Assembly: GCA_033220425.1 (NCBI GenBank)
Contig: CM065653.1
Span: 1,054,001 to 1,118,000 of the forward strand
DNA length: 64,000 nt
Direction of reading: 5' to 3'
Source: Lepraria neglecta
Lineage: Eukaryota > Ascomycota > Lecanoromycetes > Lecanorales > Stereocaulaceae
Shown here piece after piece: positions 34,368 to 45,318 of the stretch. The first letter of the stretch is position 1; every line of letters begins with the position of its first letter. Both the position numbers and the translations under genes were made by a program. Under the pieces are notes generated by a model that made no database searches, was not told the DNA's origin, and saw nothing but the letters and a program-made list of their open reading frames with translations.

Positions 34368-35456
34368 TTGCTCACTGTACCAGAACCTCAGATACTGTCT
34401 TCATCTCCATCTGCCAATATGACTAGGATGGATACTACTATTGAGGACGATGCTCCACCTGATCGAGCCCTTATAGGCAAACCTCCCAACCATTGGCTCT
34501 ACTCCTCCTCCCCTCCGACATTCGACTTGACGCGCCCTTCGCCCCCAGCATATGCCCTGCCAAGTCCAAAGACCTCGATCGCGTTGTCTACGTTCACTAA
34601 GCCAATCCTCATTTCTCCCCCCAAAAGCGCCCTAGTGATCATCGACATGCAGAACTTCTTCCTCTCTACATATCTTGGTCGACCTGCTGATGGAGCTGGA
34701 AACAAAGCTGGGCAGCGATTATTGGAAACCGCCATACCAGCTGCTAGAAAAGCAGGCATTCGAATAATCTGGCTGAACTGGGGTCTCACGGACGAAGAAA
34801 TAGAGGACATGCCTCCGTGCACACGCCGAGCGTTTGGGTTTGAAGCTGTACTTGAGAGAGTTGGCAACAAGAAGTCACTGCCAGCTATTGACGCTCATGG
34901 CGTGAACCAGGCGGCGGCTGAGCAATTTGAGCAAGACAAGAACGGGGTTCTGGAAGAGTTGACCGAGAACGGGAAACCTAAAAGAATCTACCAGGGACTT
35001 GGCAGCGAGATCGGACCCGTGATGATAGAAAATGGCAAGACTGTCGATGCAGGAAGGCTTCTGATGCGAGATACATGGAATGCTGCCCTGCCGCCGGCTC
35101 TGGATGCTGCCTACAAAGAGGGCCAAAAGATTGAGCACAAATCGGATGTGTGGATTCACAAGAATCGCATGTCCGGGCTTTGGGGCAATGCTACGCCATG
35201 CACAGAATATTTGGAGAAGGAGGGCATCACGACATTGCTTTTTGCTGGCGTCAATACTGATCAATGTGTGGGAGGAAGTCTGCAAGACGCCTTTACCAAA
35301 GGCTGGGACTGTATCCTAATGAAAGATGCTTGTGGCACAACCAGTCCAGACTTCGCGAGTGATTGCGTGGAGTTCAATTGTGCTAGGACGTGGGGGTTCG
35401 TGACCGATTGTGATGGGCTAGAGAAGGGGGTTCAGGGCATGTTGGATGCCAAGTAG
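34368..35456 (+). CDS. Isochorismatase-family cysteine hydrolase
   Basis: A single exon of 362 aa; Met18 (MTRMDTTIEDD) is an alternative start. The isochorismatase-like alpha/beta fold starts at SALVIIDMQNFFLSTYLGRP, with the catalytic Asp93. Lys265 in VWIHKNRMSGLWG and the nucleophile Cys300 in LFAGVNTDQCVGGSLQDAF complete the Asp-Lys-Cys triad. A cis-peptide-type Gly-Val precedes the Cys, as in the family. A roughly 80-residue N-terminal extension and an insertion at about 150-225 make it longer than bacterial members (about 200 aa), but such forms are common in fungi. Members hydrolyse isochorismate, nicotinamide, ureidoacrylate or related amides; the substrate here is unknown. Confidence 0.9.
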   Translation: MLTVPEPQILSSSPSANMTRMDTTIEDDAPPDRALIGKPPNHWLYSSSPPTFDLTRPSPPAYALPSPKTSIALSTFTKPILISPPKSALVIIDMQNFFLSTYLGRPADGAGNKAGQRLLETAIPAARKAGIRIIWLNWGLTDEEIEDMPPCTRRAFGFEAVLERVGNKKSLPAIDAHGVNQAAAEQFEQDKNGVLEELTENGKPKRIYQGLGSEIGPVMIENGKTVDAGRLLMRDTWNAALPPALDAAYKEGQKIEHKSDVWIHKNRMSGLWGNATPCTEYLEKEGITTLLFAGVNTDQCVGGSLQDAFTKGWDCILMKDACGTTSPDFASDCVEFNCARTWGFVTDCDGLEKGVQGMLDAK

Positions 35457-35924
35457 GATACAACGTAGGCTTCAAGAACAACTCGAAGGGTCGGCCTGGA
35501 ATGCTTCTATGTGAAGGTAAGTTGTGCAACTGGTATGGGAAAGGGGCCAGGAAATGTTCACGGCCAATCAAGCATGACCAATGCTAGGAGTCTGTACATC
35601 AATGTCGTTGTAGATATATAATGCAGGTCCACGTGGACTGATTACTGAATGACTTTGTCCTAAGAAATATCTCTCATTCCTCTTAGCATTCTCGTCTAGC
35701 ATTGCCTAAACTGATAGTAGTTGGCCCGGAAAAGGTCCTTGGTAAGGCGACTCCGGCCTCATCCGTCATTCGTAGTGGCACATTCTGTGTTTGGTGGGGC
35801 AGAACCCTCAACGGCCGAAAGAAAGCAAAAGAAAGAAAAATTTGCCGCAACTCTACCTTGAAGTTTTCAACTGCGATACCTGACCTACTCAATCGCTTAA
35901 AACTACGAATAATCATCTTACAAA

Positions 35925-37083
35925 ATGACGAGCTCATTGGAACAATTGAAAGCCGTTGGCACCACCGTCGTCTGCGACTCTGGTGACTTTGCAACCATTG
36001 GAAAATACAAGCCTCAAGATGCCACCACAAATCCCTCCCTCATCCTAGCTGCGTCAAAGAAGCCAGAGTATGCTAAGCTGATGGATGTTGCCGTTGCATA
36101 CGGCAAAGACCATGTTAGTACACACAAGCCTGGAGCATTGTAATGAGAAGACAAGAATCGGCGTTGACTTTATGAATAGGGCAAAGATATAGACGAGAAG
36201 GTCGACGCAACCCTAGACCGCCTACTTGTCGAATTTGGCAAGGAGATCCTCCAAATTGTCCCCGGCAAGGTCTCCACCGAAGTCGATGCTCGCTTTTCCT
36301 TCGACATCGAGGGTTCCATCAACAAAGCTCTCCACATCATTGACGTAGGCACTGCACCTGCCCCGTTCTTCACACCATCAGCTCAGTACTTACACTACCT
36401 AGCTCTACAAAGACATTGGCATCGACAAGTCCCGCGTCCTCATCAAGCTCGCCTCGACGTGGGAGGGCATCAAGGCCGCCCACATCCTCCAATCCGAGCA
36501 TGGCGTCAACTGCAATTTGACCCTCATGTTCTCCTTGCCACAAGCCATTGCTGCCGCCGAAGCCGGCGCTTACCTCATCTCCCCCTTCGTCGGGCGTATT
36601 TTGGATTGGTACAAGGCGGCGAACAAGAAGGAATACTCCGCAAAGGAGGACCCCGGCGTCAAGAGCGTGCAGCAGATCTTCAACTACTACAAGAAGTATG
36701 ACTACAAGACCATTGTCATGGGCGCTAGCTTTAGGAGCGTGGGAGAGATCACAGAGTTGGCTGGTTGCGATTACTTGACTATCTCGGTTCGTCGTCCTGG
36801 TATCCTGAGATGAATTAAACGTTACTGATATTTATGTTTGCAGCCCAACTACCTCGAAGATCTCTTCAACTCGACCGATAAGATCCCACAGAAGCTAATC
36901 GCCAGCGACGCAAAGAGCCTCGACATCCCAAAGAAGACCTACCTCAACGATGAGCCTCTCTTCCGATTCGACTTCAATGAGGAGGCAATGGCTGTCGAGA
37001 AGCTTAGAGAAGGTATCTCGAAATTCGCCGCCGATGCTATCACTCTCAAGGGTATCCTTCAGCAAAAGATTGAGAGCGCTTAA
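35925..37083 (+). CDS. TAL1: Transaldolase
   Basis: Exons 35925-36113, 36180-36344, 36403-36786 and 36844-37083 give 325 aa, typical for the type I enzyme of the non-oxidative pentose phosphate pathway. It transfers dihydroxyacetone units between sedoheptulose 7-phosphate and glyceraldehyde 3-phosphate in the cytosol. The N-terminus reads [20 protein letters not shown], with the catalytic Asp18. The Schiff-base Lys133 lies in [15 protein letters not shown]. The signature DATTNPSL occurs at about residues 33-40, and the C-terminal [16 protein letters not shown] is also typical. All three introns are phase 0. The start has a strong context (TTACAAAATGACG). Confidence 0.96.
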
Positions 37084-37427
37084 AGTCGCCAAAATTGCAG
37101 CGAGAATGTACTTAGCATGCTTTACGTATGGAAAATGAAATAATGATAGAAGGGTTTCCTTCCTCTCTTGGATTGACTTGATACGAAGATTTCCTCGGAA
37201 TCCCGTGCTGTCAGCTGCCAGTATTCGCACCAATTGCATGTTCCAAATAACGCTTTCGGCACACTTTCCTCTCACTCCTAGATCTTGCAGCTTAGCCGAC
37301 GTGGTCCAATCACGCTAAAGAAACCTCGAGGCTTCCTTCCCCTCACGGTGCACTAGCTACCTGAGTCCCTTAGGGAACTCACTGTCCATTATCAAGACTC
37401 AATTGATTCCTCCTGGCAAGGTACCAC

Positions 37428-38547
37428 ATGGCACTATCCCTCGCAGGCAAGACCGCTATCGTTACCGGAGCGGGCAGTGGTAAATTTGAATAAAGATGTA
37501 TCGCTCCAGTGAAAGCCGAGTACTAATCCATTGGCTAGGCATCAACTTCTCCTTCGCCAAAACCCTCCTAAGCAAACACTGTAACGTCCTCTTCGCCGAT
37601 CTCGCCCTCCGCCCCGAAGCCCAAGAGCTCGTCTCCAACCATGCCAGTCCCTCCCAATCCTCAGCACGAGCAGTCTTCCAGCAAACAGATGTCCGAGATT
37701 GGCAACACCTAGAGCGCATGTTCCAAGTTGCAAGCAAAGAATTCGGAGGCGCAGATATCGTCTGTCCCGGGGCAGGCGTGTACGAACCTGTACATCTTCT
37801 CACCCCCTGCCGTTCCCCCGCCCCCCACACTCTTAACAAACATCCCAGCCCTTCTCCAACTTCTGGCATCCACCCGGCTCTTCCCCCTCAACCGACTCCC
37901 CAACCTCCCACCGCTACGCCATCCTCGACATCAACCTAACGCACCCAATCCGTGCTACCCAGCTCGCCCTCGCCCACTTCCTCTCCTCCAAAAACAAAAA
38001 CCCCACCTCCGAGCTCTCCCCCAAATCAATAATCCATATCTCCAGCATAGCAGGCCAAGTCACCCCTCTTGTGGCCCCAATCTACAATGCAACCAAACAC
38101 GGCATCAACGGCTTCGTGCGCAGTCTCGCCCCCCTAGACAAACGATTAGGCGTGCGCGTCACGGCTGTTGCGCCCGGGGTTATCAAGACACCGCTTTGGA
38201 CCGAGCACCCTGAGAAGCTCAAGCTAATTGCCAAAGAGGATGAATGGGTTACCCCTGAGTTCGTGGCGGAGGTTATGACTTTGCTTGTCGAGCAAGAAGT
38301 TGTGGAAGTCGACGCGGGAGGAATGGGTATTGCAAGTGGTTTGAGCACGGGGGATGCGAGAGAGGGGACTAAGAAGGTGGCTGTGGAAGGGGGAATGATA
38401 CTGGAGGTCGCGAAGGGGAAGGTTAGACTTGTTGAGCAATTCAATGACCCCGGGCCTAGTGGGGAGGGGAATACGGCTGGCAATATGAGTGTCGCTGAGG
38501 AGGAGATCTTTAGACGTCTGGGTAGTGGGGAGTGGGCCGTTGATTGA
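37428..38547 (+). CDS. Short-chain dehydrogenase/reductase (15-PGDH-like)
   Basis: Exons 37428-37479, 37539-37789 and 37849-38547 give 333 aa. The Rossmann motif TGAGSGINFSFAKTLL is split by the first intron. NAD-binding continues with FADLAL and TDVRDW, and the catalytic residues are Ser in HISSIAGQ and the YNATKHG (YxxxK) motif, followed by VAPGVIKTPLW. The fold and the C-terminal extension (EVVEVDAGGMGIASGLSTGD and a charged tail) resemble fungal SDRs annotated as 15-hydroxyprostaglandin dehydrogenase-like; the real substrate is unknown. The usual NNAG motif is replaced by CPGAGV, a mild deviation. It lies 344 bp behind the transaldolase gene on the same strand. Confidence 0.88.
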
Positions 38548-38599
38548 GGCGGCTTGATGTTTTCGTGGGAAAGTAGCCGTTGACAGGAATCAATACTTG

Positions 38600-39700
38600 C
38601 TTAACAACTGCAGGAGACCTGGCAGTGGTAGGTCGGGTGGTGAAAAATACAGGTATTGTGTTAGTCAATGATGTTTAATTCGGACAACTGCATGGGGAGA
38701 TAGCCTAAGGTACAATATAAATCCACCTCGTGAAACATTAGATACACGGCATTACCAGGTCATCCACTGTATGAAGACTTGACAGCATCAGCTCAGAACC
38801 ATATAGCATAGGAAATTTTACCAGTTAGTTTCAATGGGAACAAAACCCGGGCAAACAACCGTTGATAATGGACAGTACTAGCTGAAAACCATCAAGAAGG
38901 AGAACCGTGCAGGGTTGTATACCTTTCCTTTGCGCAATTGCATAGGAAAGCAGCCGTTCGTAACAGGCACTGCTGGCTCATAGATTGTAAGGAACTTGAC
39001 AACGGTAGCTCCGAAGCTGAGAGAAATAAGACAGTGCATGGGTTAGTTACCACTCTTTCGGATCGTTGCATGGGAAAACAACTCAAAATACAGGGTATAT
39101 CTGACTAATATGACATCGGATACATGACAGTACTGATTCAGGAACAGTAGAGAACTTGACAGCAATGGCTCGATAGATAAAAGAACAAGACCAGTGTAGG
39201 GGTTAGTGACGTTGCATTTGGCGTGTTGTATGGGGAAACAACCTTTGGCAATGCGAATTTCCATTGTTTTTGAAGTAGCAGAACGCTATTGCTAGAATTC
39301 TATGTGCTATGTATGTGTCGTGATTTCATAATATCTATGCCCAGAATCCCCGTTTCGTCAGGTAAGCAAAGCTAGGATTGCAGCCAAAATGTGGTAGATT
39401 GCCAGGGTAAAGTATTAGTCGTAGATGGCGTTGAGCAAAGCGGCTCCATGAATTTGGAGGTGCGAAGCTGCAAGATGCCGAACTTCGAGGTCGATAGCCA
39501 GCCGCAAGTGCATGTCGTAGATATCGTAGAGTACAGAAACGCCAAGCTCTCACTCATTTGATATACAATGTATGATATAACTAGCTCCAGCATAGCTGGG
39601 AAGCTGATAGTAGTAGCTCAAAAGCTGAGAAAACAAGACCAGTATGAGGGGTAGGGAGAATTGTTTGTCATGTTGCATGGGGAAACAATTGTCGATAACA
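38600..39700. repeat. Five or six diverged repeat units
   Basis: Units begin near 38612, 38775, 38870, 38997, 39158 and 39605. Each shows a run of related words: TTGACAGCARTAGCTC, then AACAAGACCAGT, then GGGGTTAGT, then GTTGCATGGGGAAACAAC. Units are about 120-180 bp where adjacent. Divergence is high. On the minus strand they give repeated peptides of the type CFPMQ..VTNP..VLFLS, but with no continuous gene. The surrounding interval (38548-39987) holds no supported gene. Confidence 0.65.
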
Positions 39701-39987
39701 ACTTCTTGAGATTCTTTTGAAGTAGAAAAGTGCTGACTATAAAGTCTATCTAGCTTTGTATGCACCATAAATCTTGATGTCTTACGCGTAGTACTTGCCA
39801 ATTGCCAGATGTTAAGCTCCAAAGTGCTGCATATTGAGGTAAATAGCCGTCCGTAAGCGCAGATGCTCCATGATGTCGGAGGTGCTGAGCTCGTAAGTCG
39901 TCAAGGAAATCGCATGTTTAAAAAAGCAAAGAGATAGTCGTAGGTCCGGCCGTGAATCCTCGAAAAAAGCAAAAGCGTCTCAAGAAC

Positions 39988-42860
39988 TCATGCCATGATG
40001 GCATCAGAAGCGCCCCTCCTCCTTGCGGATGCCGCTTCCAACTCCCTCGCCTGCTGCCTCTGGAATTCCTCGTAGAGCTCAAGGTCACCGCCGTAGAGGT
40101 TCATGGGGTCCAAGCCCAGAACACCCTTGTGGTGCTGATCTTGGGTGATCATGTCTGGCTTGACATGACGTGCGGTAAGAGCGAAGCGCAGCATATCAGT
40201 TGGCACTGACTCGTGCTGGATGATGTTAGCTATGAAGACATCTGCTGGGGACATAGACACTGACCTCAGTGTACTTCTGCATCTCAGCACCATGCATAAC
40301 CATGAAGTCTCCATGCCTGAGCTTCATCTTCAGAAACGTAGGAGATTTCTTGCACCCACTCAAGGCATCTTTGGCGACCTTGTCAAGCTTGGCCTGACTC
40401 ATGCCGTTCGCGTTCTGGTTGATCGCTTTGCGCACTTCAGGCTTGTAACATAGGCCAATGACCGGCAGAGCCAAGTCGTAGTTCTTATGGCCCGCGGCCT
40501 TGAAGCCCGAGAAGAATTTATCCTTGACGCGAAAGTTGAATGCGGAGGGCCCGCCGAATGACCAAGAGGTGACAGTCGACCCAAGTGTATCTTCGCCGTC
40601 GTCATGGTACTGCATGGTGTTAGCAATGTAAAGGAAGATTCAAGCGCTGTGATTAGTGGTATAAACGTACTCCCATCTTCGATCCTTGGAAATACCCAAC
40701 AGCAAGAAGCTCGTTAAACTCCTGAAGACCATCTCCCACGACATGCTTCGCGGCCCAGGTCATTCGACGAATCGCTTCTGTGAACACTCCAGGGGCATCG
40801 CTGAAGCTTGTCGATTCCTTTTGACCGACAATGTACTTGTACGGGAGACCCTGTGTCATCTGTGAGCACGGAATGAAAGCCAACTCACTTTAATGGAACT
40901 TACAATGTTTGCGCTAAAGTGGCGCGTGAGCTGGCCGGGCACTGCTTTGACATCAGCTTGTTCTCGCAGAACGAATACTAGCCATACTGACCAACACTGC
41001 TCTTCATGACTTGCCTCTCAAGGCGTAGGCGTCCCTCCTGTAAAATGCCGAAGATGTCGTCCGCTCCTCCAGGCTTCTTATTGATGACATCGTTGGCGAG
41101 GAAGTGGCTGATAAACACTCCCGGCATAATCTCGTAAAGGACTACACGCCAGAATCCAATCTGCTCCACCGTGACCTTGATGCGTGAATCCAAGACTTCA
41201 TCATCACAGATTGCATGCCCTTGAAATCCGAAGCCTAAGTCTCCCATTACGGCCGAAGCGGGGATGATTTCTCGTGGTAGCTCCCATTCGAAATCACACC
41301 CTTCGGTTCGGCACCTCCAGGCATCCCAGTCTCGACGTGAATTGCACCGGCCGCATTTCGTGCAGACGATACCTCTCCAGCATTGTCTGGTGACCGAGAA
41401 GAGTCTGTCGTGCTGTCCAGTAGCTTGGATAGGCTTCGGTACGCTGAGGAAGGGAGGTAGGAAACCGTTGAAGATGGTACGCTCAGCGAGGAAAACCGGA
41501 TTGTATGTCAGCTTGAACCCATGGGGAATTTCGCGGCCATCGAGAATCCAGAAAGAGGTACAATTGCGATTGATGCAAATCCATCCCTCAACATAGATTT
41601 GTGGTCGCTCTTGGTGACAGCTGACACATGTAGACCGCTGAGCTTTAACCTTGGTGGCTTCTCGTGTGCCTGGCGACGAACCGGAGTTCTCAGCTGCCCA
41701 CCAGCTCTTGTGCTGTAGGTCAGTCTTCTCCAAACGAACTTTGACGGCGATCTTGCCGTAGCTCTTTTCGTCCCAGACATCCGTGACATGGAATGGGGCC
41801 ATCACGCAATATCTATGTGGGACCTTGGCAGGGCACTGCTTGTTATTTGATCCTGTGCATTCGTGAGTAATCCACGGAAGTCAGAGAATTTATGAGGACT
41901 CACCCAGGATCAGCATCAAAGGTTGCTTGCTACGCATGTTGTTCGAGAAGCAAGCGATGCTCGCTGCGTTTGCGTCTTGGTCTGATACCTGGCGTGTTTC
42001 ACCGTTGTCATCGGTTCCCAGACCTCCCGAGCTGCCTCAACGTTAGTGACGGAGGTCAAAGCACAAGGATGATGTCTTACCATCTAGTGATCACTAGCTC
42101 CTCCTCCAAAAGGGAACGCTCACCACCATCATGGTCTTGGAGCATTCCACGAACAATGCCATTCAGGTCAGACGTAGCACCCTGGTTCTGTTTGAAGTAA
42201 GGGAGACTCTCGCACAAATCAGTGCGAGTCTAGCACGCGGTAGTCAGCATTGAAATTCTAGGTGAATGAGAATCAAGGACATACCTCTGCCCAGACTTGT
42301 GGATCTCCCCAAGGTAGGGGACGAGTGTCAACAGGAGGTGACGGATTCAGCCTGGATTTGGGGGAGGCGCGCGTGGTTTTGCGCTTCTTGTTCGGGGTTG
42401 CAGCTGCGATTTGTGCAGTTCTCAGCTCAACCTGCGCGGCTGGAACGGTGTTGGACGTTCCATTGTTGGGAGTTGGGTTAAGAACTGCGCTTGCTAAAGC
42501 GACATATGGTGCAGTACCATTGGTGTGGGGAGCGAGGAAAGAAGCACTTGACACGCGAGGCAGACGTAAAGTTGCAATCAAGGAAGGCTTGGGGCCAACA
42601 AATCTCGCATTGATGCGGCTGGTAGAAGCGGAAACATTGCGTTCCTGAAGTTGAAGTTGAGCAGAGACTGGGCCATTCTGCAGAGATGGAGAGCCAGGAG
42701 AGGCAGAGTCTGCTGTGAGGTCAAACTGCGATGCCTTACGCTTTGGTGCTCTACGAGCAGGCAACGCAGCCGGCAGGGTAGCTAGGGATGCCGGGACAGC
42801 GGTCTTGCGGCCTGAGCGACGCACAGGCTGCGACAGACCGGCCTCTGTACTAGGTGCCAT
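39988..42860 (-). CDS. AlkB-like Fe(II)/2-oxoglutarate dioxygenase with Cys4 motifs; apparent frameshift
   Basis: Eight exons: 42860-42285, 42230-42081, 42031-41904, 41852-40992, 40944-40904, 40859-40671, 40609-40265 and 40215-39988. All junctions fit except that exon 2 has one base too many, a G4 run at about 42180-42183. Before it the frame reads LCESLPYFKQNQG, after it ATSDLNGIVRGMLQ. With three G the protein would be 838 aa. The C-terminal domain is AlkB-like: iron ligands in YHDDGED (HxD) and the His of MVMHGAEMQKY, and 2-oxoglutarate contacts in LRFALTARHVKPD. Upstream are two four-Cys segments: CVSCHQERPQIYVEGWIC through NRNC, and CTKCGRCNSRRDWDAWRC through EGC. The N-terminus is disordered and basic (RRSGRKT, RRAPKRK), suggesting a nuclear protein. 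AlkB relatives remove alkyl lesions from nucleic acids; the target here is unknown. Confidence 0.82.
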
Positions 42861-43919
42861 TGTGTCTGCTAAAAAAGAGGGTGTGTGATGTATGTCTAGG
42901 AGGAGTGGGGTGATTGTCAATGCTGGAGCCTTGAACGAACCTCACCGGCTTGGTCAATGGAAGGTTCTGAAAATCGCAAAAACGTGCCCAAACACGCAAG
43001 GAAAATCAAAAATAAGGGGAAAAGGGGTAGAAGTATGTATAAGGAAGAAAGAAGAAAGGGAAGAAGGGCGGGCTCGAGGAAGGGCGGCAGCGAGGAGATT
43101 TCGAGAGTGGGTTCCGGCCTGCTTCCAAATAATCGTCCGATAGAGCGAGAGCTTAACCGGATTAGGCATGAAGTTCGCCAAGATTGTGGTTTTGGCGAAG
43201 TGACAGACATGATAAGCATGAAGAATGAGCTCTTTCATGCGCAAGATCACAATCTAGACTTCATGGCCTTTGACTTGCATGAAGCTCTTCACAGTTAACG
43301 CCACTAATCCAGCTTGGTTGATCTTGAAGATCAGTCTGATGACCAAATGGTCCACCTAGAATCGTGGACTCCTCCACAACCAGCATCACGACTCCTGCTT
43401 GACCAAACTCGAAGCAGAGTACCCGAGCCAGCAGCATCGCGAGTTAGGCCTGACGAAATCTCAAGGCCAGTCACTTGACCTTCAATGCCACTGCCGAGGG
43501 CCGCGAGCCTGCAACGCCTTCACCCAGACTCCTTCACGGCTAGAAACAACATCCAGGCTTCAAAGACTACGGGACCGTCCTCTTCCATGATCGGAATAGG
43601 CAATCGAGTCCGGTGAGCTCATTGTTGTTGACCTTCACATCCATCATCACTGCCTTGTCTTAACAATGGGCCAGTGAAACTTGCAAAACCCTTTTGCAGA
43701 TCGGCGATCCGGTGAGGAGGCAATGCTTCATTGCAAGAGGCACTGCTGAAGCTGGAGCCATCTTGTGATTCGCCTCCTTCGTCACCACTCCCCAATTCCA
43801 CTGGATTGCCTACGGTACTCGGCAATGGCTGGCATGCCCATGGAAGAAAGCAATTAGGCTGAGCAGAGATCTCTGATGAGTGATTCTCTGGGGAATCGCT
43901 CTAGGCCCCATGGAGAGCC
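42861..43919. other. Intergenic, no supported gene
   Basis: Overlapping frames at 42954-43298 on both strands are Arg/Lys/Gly-rich without domains. A minus frame at 43825-43619 (acidic, 68 aa) has no recognisable feature. Confidence 0.4.
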
Positions 43920-44470
43920 TCATGGTGCCAGCATCGTGGTTCGAGTTCTGGCCCTGTATGTGAATTTATACGTCCCTTCGCGGAAGGTCTTCGCCAAAAA
44001 CTTGACTGGTTGTGGTGCAGCGAACAAGGCTCGATCGATTTCCAGTTGGCCTGAAAAGAGCACATCAGGCCTAGTATCAAGGACTGCGAACCTATAGAAG
44101 CCTCCAACGAAAGCCTGCTTGCCTCCTCAGGCCACTGCAGTGTCGGAACTTTCATCTCCGAGTCCTCGAGCTCCATTAACGCCTCCGAGCTAATGCTAGA
44201 CGCCCTGTCGGATGCCAAGCTTGCACCATTCTTACTGTCGGTTTCTGAAAGGTCTTTGTGTTCGGTGAATGGCTCGTCAACTACCAAGGGACTAGTGGTA
44301 TAGACCTCATCAGCAGCCATATGCAAGACTTTTAGCATACATGCTACAGCGATCTTGTTGACTTCGGGAAGGGACGTATCGAGGGTGGATTTGAGGGTCT
44401 GAACAGATCCATTCGGCACGGTCGACTTCCAGCGTAAGGTCTTGGACAGGCGGACGTCGACATTTCCCAT
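43920..44470 (-). CDS. Uncharacterised protein, probably two or more exons
   Basis: Not recognised. The frame MGNVDVRLSKTLRWKST runs through VACMLKVLHMAADEVYTTSP. If an intron from GTAAGA (after SETD, at about 44242) to GAGGAG is removed, it continues in frame as KQAFVGGFYRFAVLDTRP, then DVLFSGQLEIDRALFAAPQP, then KTFREGTYKFTYRARTRT and a stop at 43920. The second part is far more protein-like than the unspliced frame, which is why I favour splicing. Sequence before the Met stays open for about 15 residues (WPQFEGPCNW), so a further 5' exon is likely. No domain named; confidence in the exact model is low. Confidence 0.4.
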
Positions 44471-45318
44471 CCAGTTGCACGGGCCTTCGAACTGTGGCCA
44501 GCTTCTTCAAGCACTCGTGTATGGCTGCCACCAATACTACATATTTGCCTCGAGCTGCGGGCCATGTTGTTCCTTAAACTTTGGAAGGTATCGCCGAGCG
44601 TCGGATAGATAGTTCAGCAGGAGGATGACGGCTTCATGATTGGTCTCTGGTCTGGGGTTTGCCGTGGTTTTCGTACGGCAGAGCTTGGCGACCAACATGG
44701 ATATATCTGGTGTGTCTTTAGAGACCTTCTACATCAATGTCGTAGATTCAAGATTCTAACGATTGGTCCACTCCCTCTTCAAGGCTCAGCTCCGCTTCTC
44801 CAAACCACTTAGCCATAGCTGACGTTGCTGTGTCCGCTCGAAGGGGCCGCATTAGAGGAGATGGCATTCTCGGTACGGTTACAGACGAAGCCGACCTTGG
44901 AAGCTCTCAGCAATTGCTGCCCAGCTGTGTTACACAATTGGAATCAGGTCTCCGATGGCGTCCGAATTCGGAGGAAGCAAGGCTTATCCTTTGATTACAT
45001 AGACCGAACTTGTTACCAACGCTCCCTTTGCCTTCAAGGTCGTCAATAGCAGAGGTCTTTGAGATCGTACCTGGTTTAAGGGGTACACTCGCATGATACC
45101 GGTGATAAAGAGCTCTTATCTCCCTAGAAATAGAACTAATAAGGTGGTGCGTGCTTCCCCCGCAAAACCTCGGTCCAGCGCTGGCGCTAACTTAGAGCGC
45201 AGCGCTCTGGGGAAGCGGCGTTTCGCCTGCAGGCCTCATCGCTGTCCACCTGCATGCCCATTGCAATTGTCCTAAAGATTAGCTGAAGATTCATTGAAAT
45301 CTTCGTCCTTGCCTCACA
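44471..45318. other. Intergenic, no supported gene
   Basis: Minus-strand frames at 44534-44310 and 44565-44344 overlap the uncharacterised gene and may include its missing 5' exon. The rest up to the 4CL-like start shows no domain. Confidence 0.4.

Noticed and set aside
37496-38213. Frames overlapping the SDR gene in other phases
   Set aside because: They run through two introns and lack the Rossmann and YxxxK motifs found in the spliced frame.
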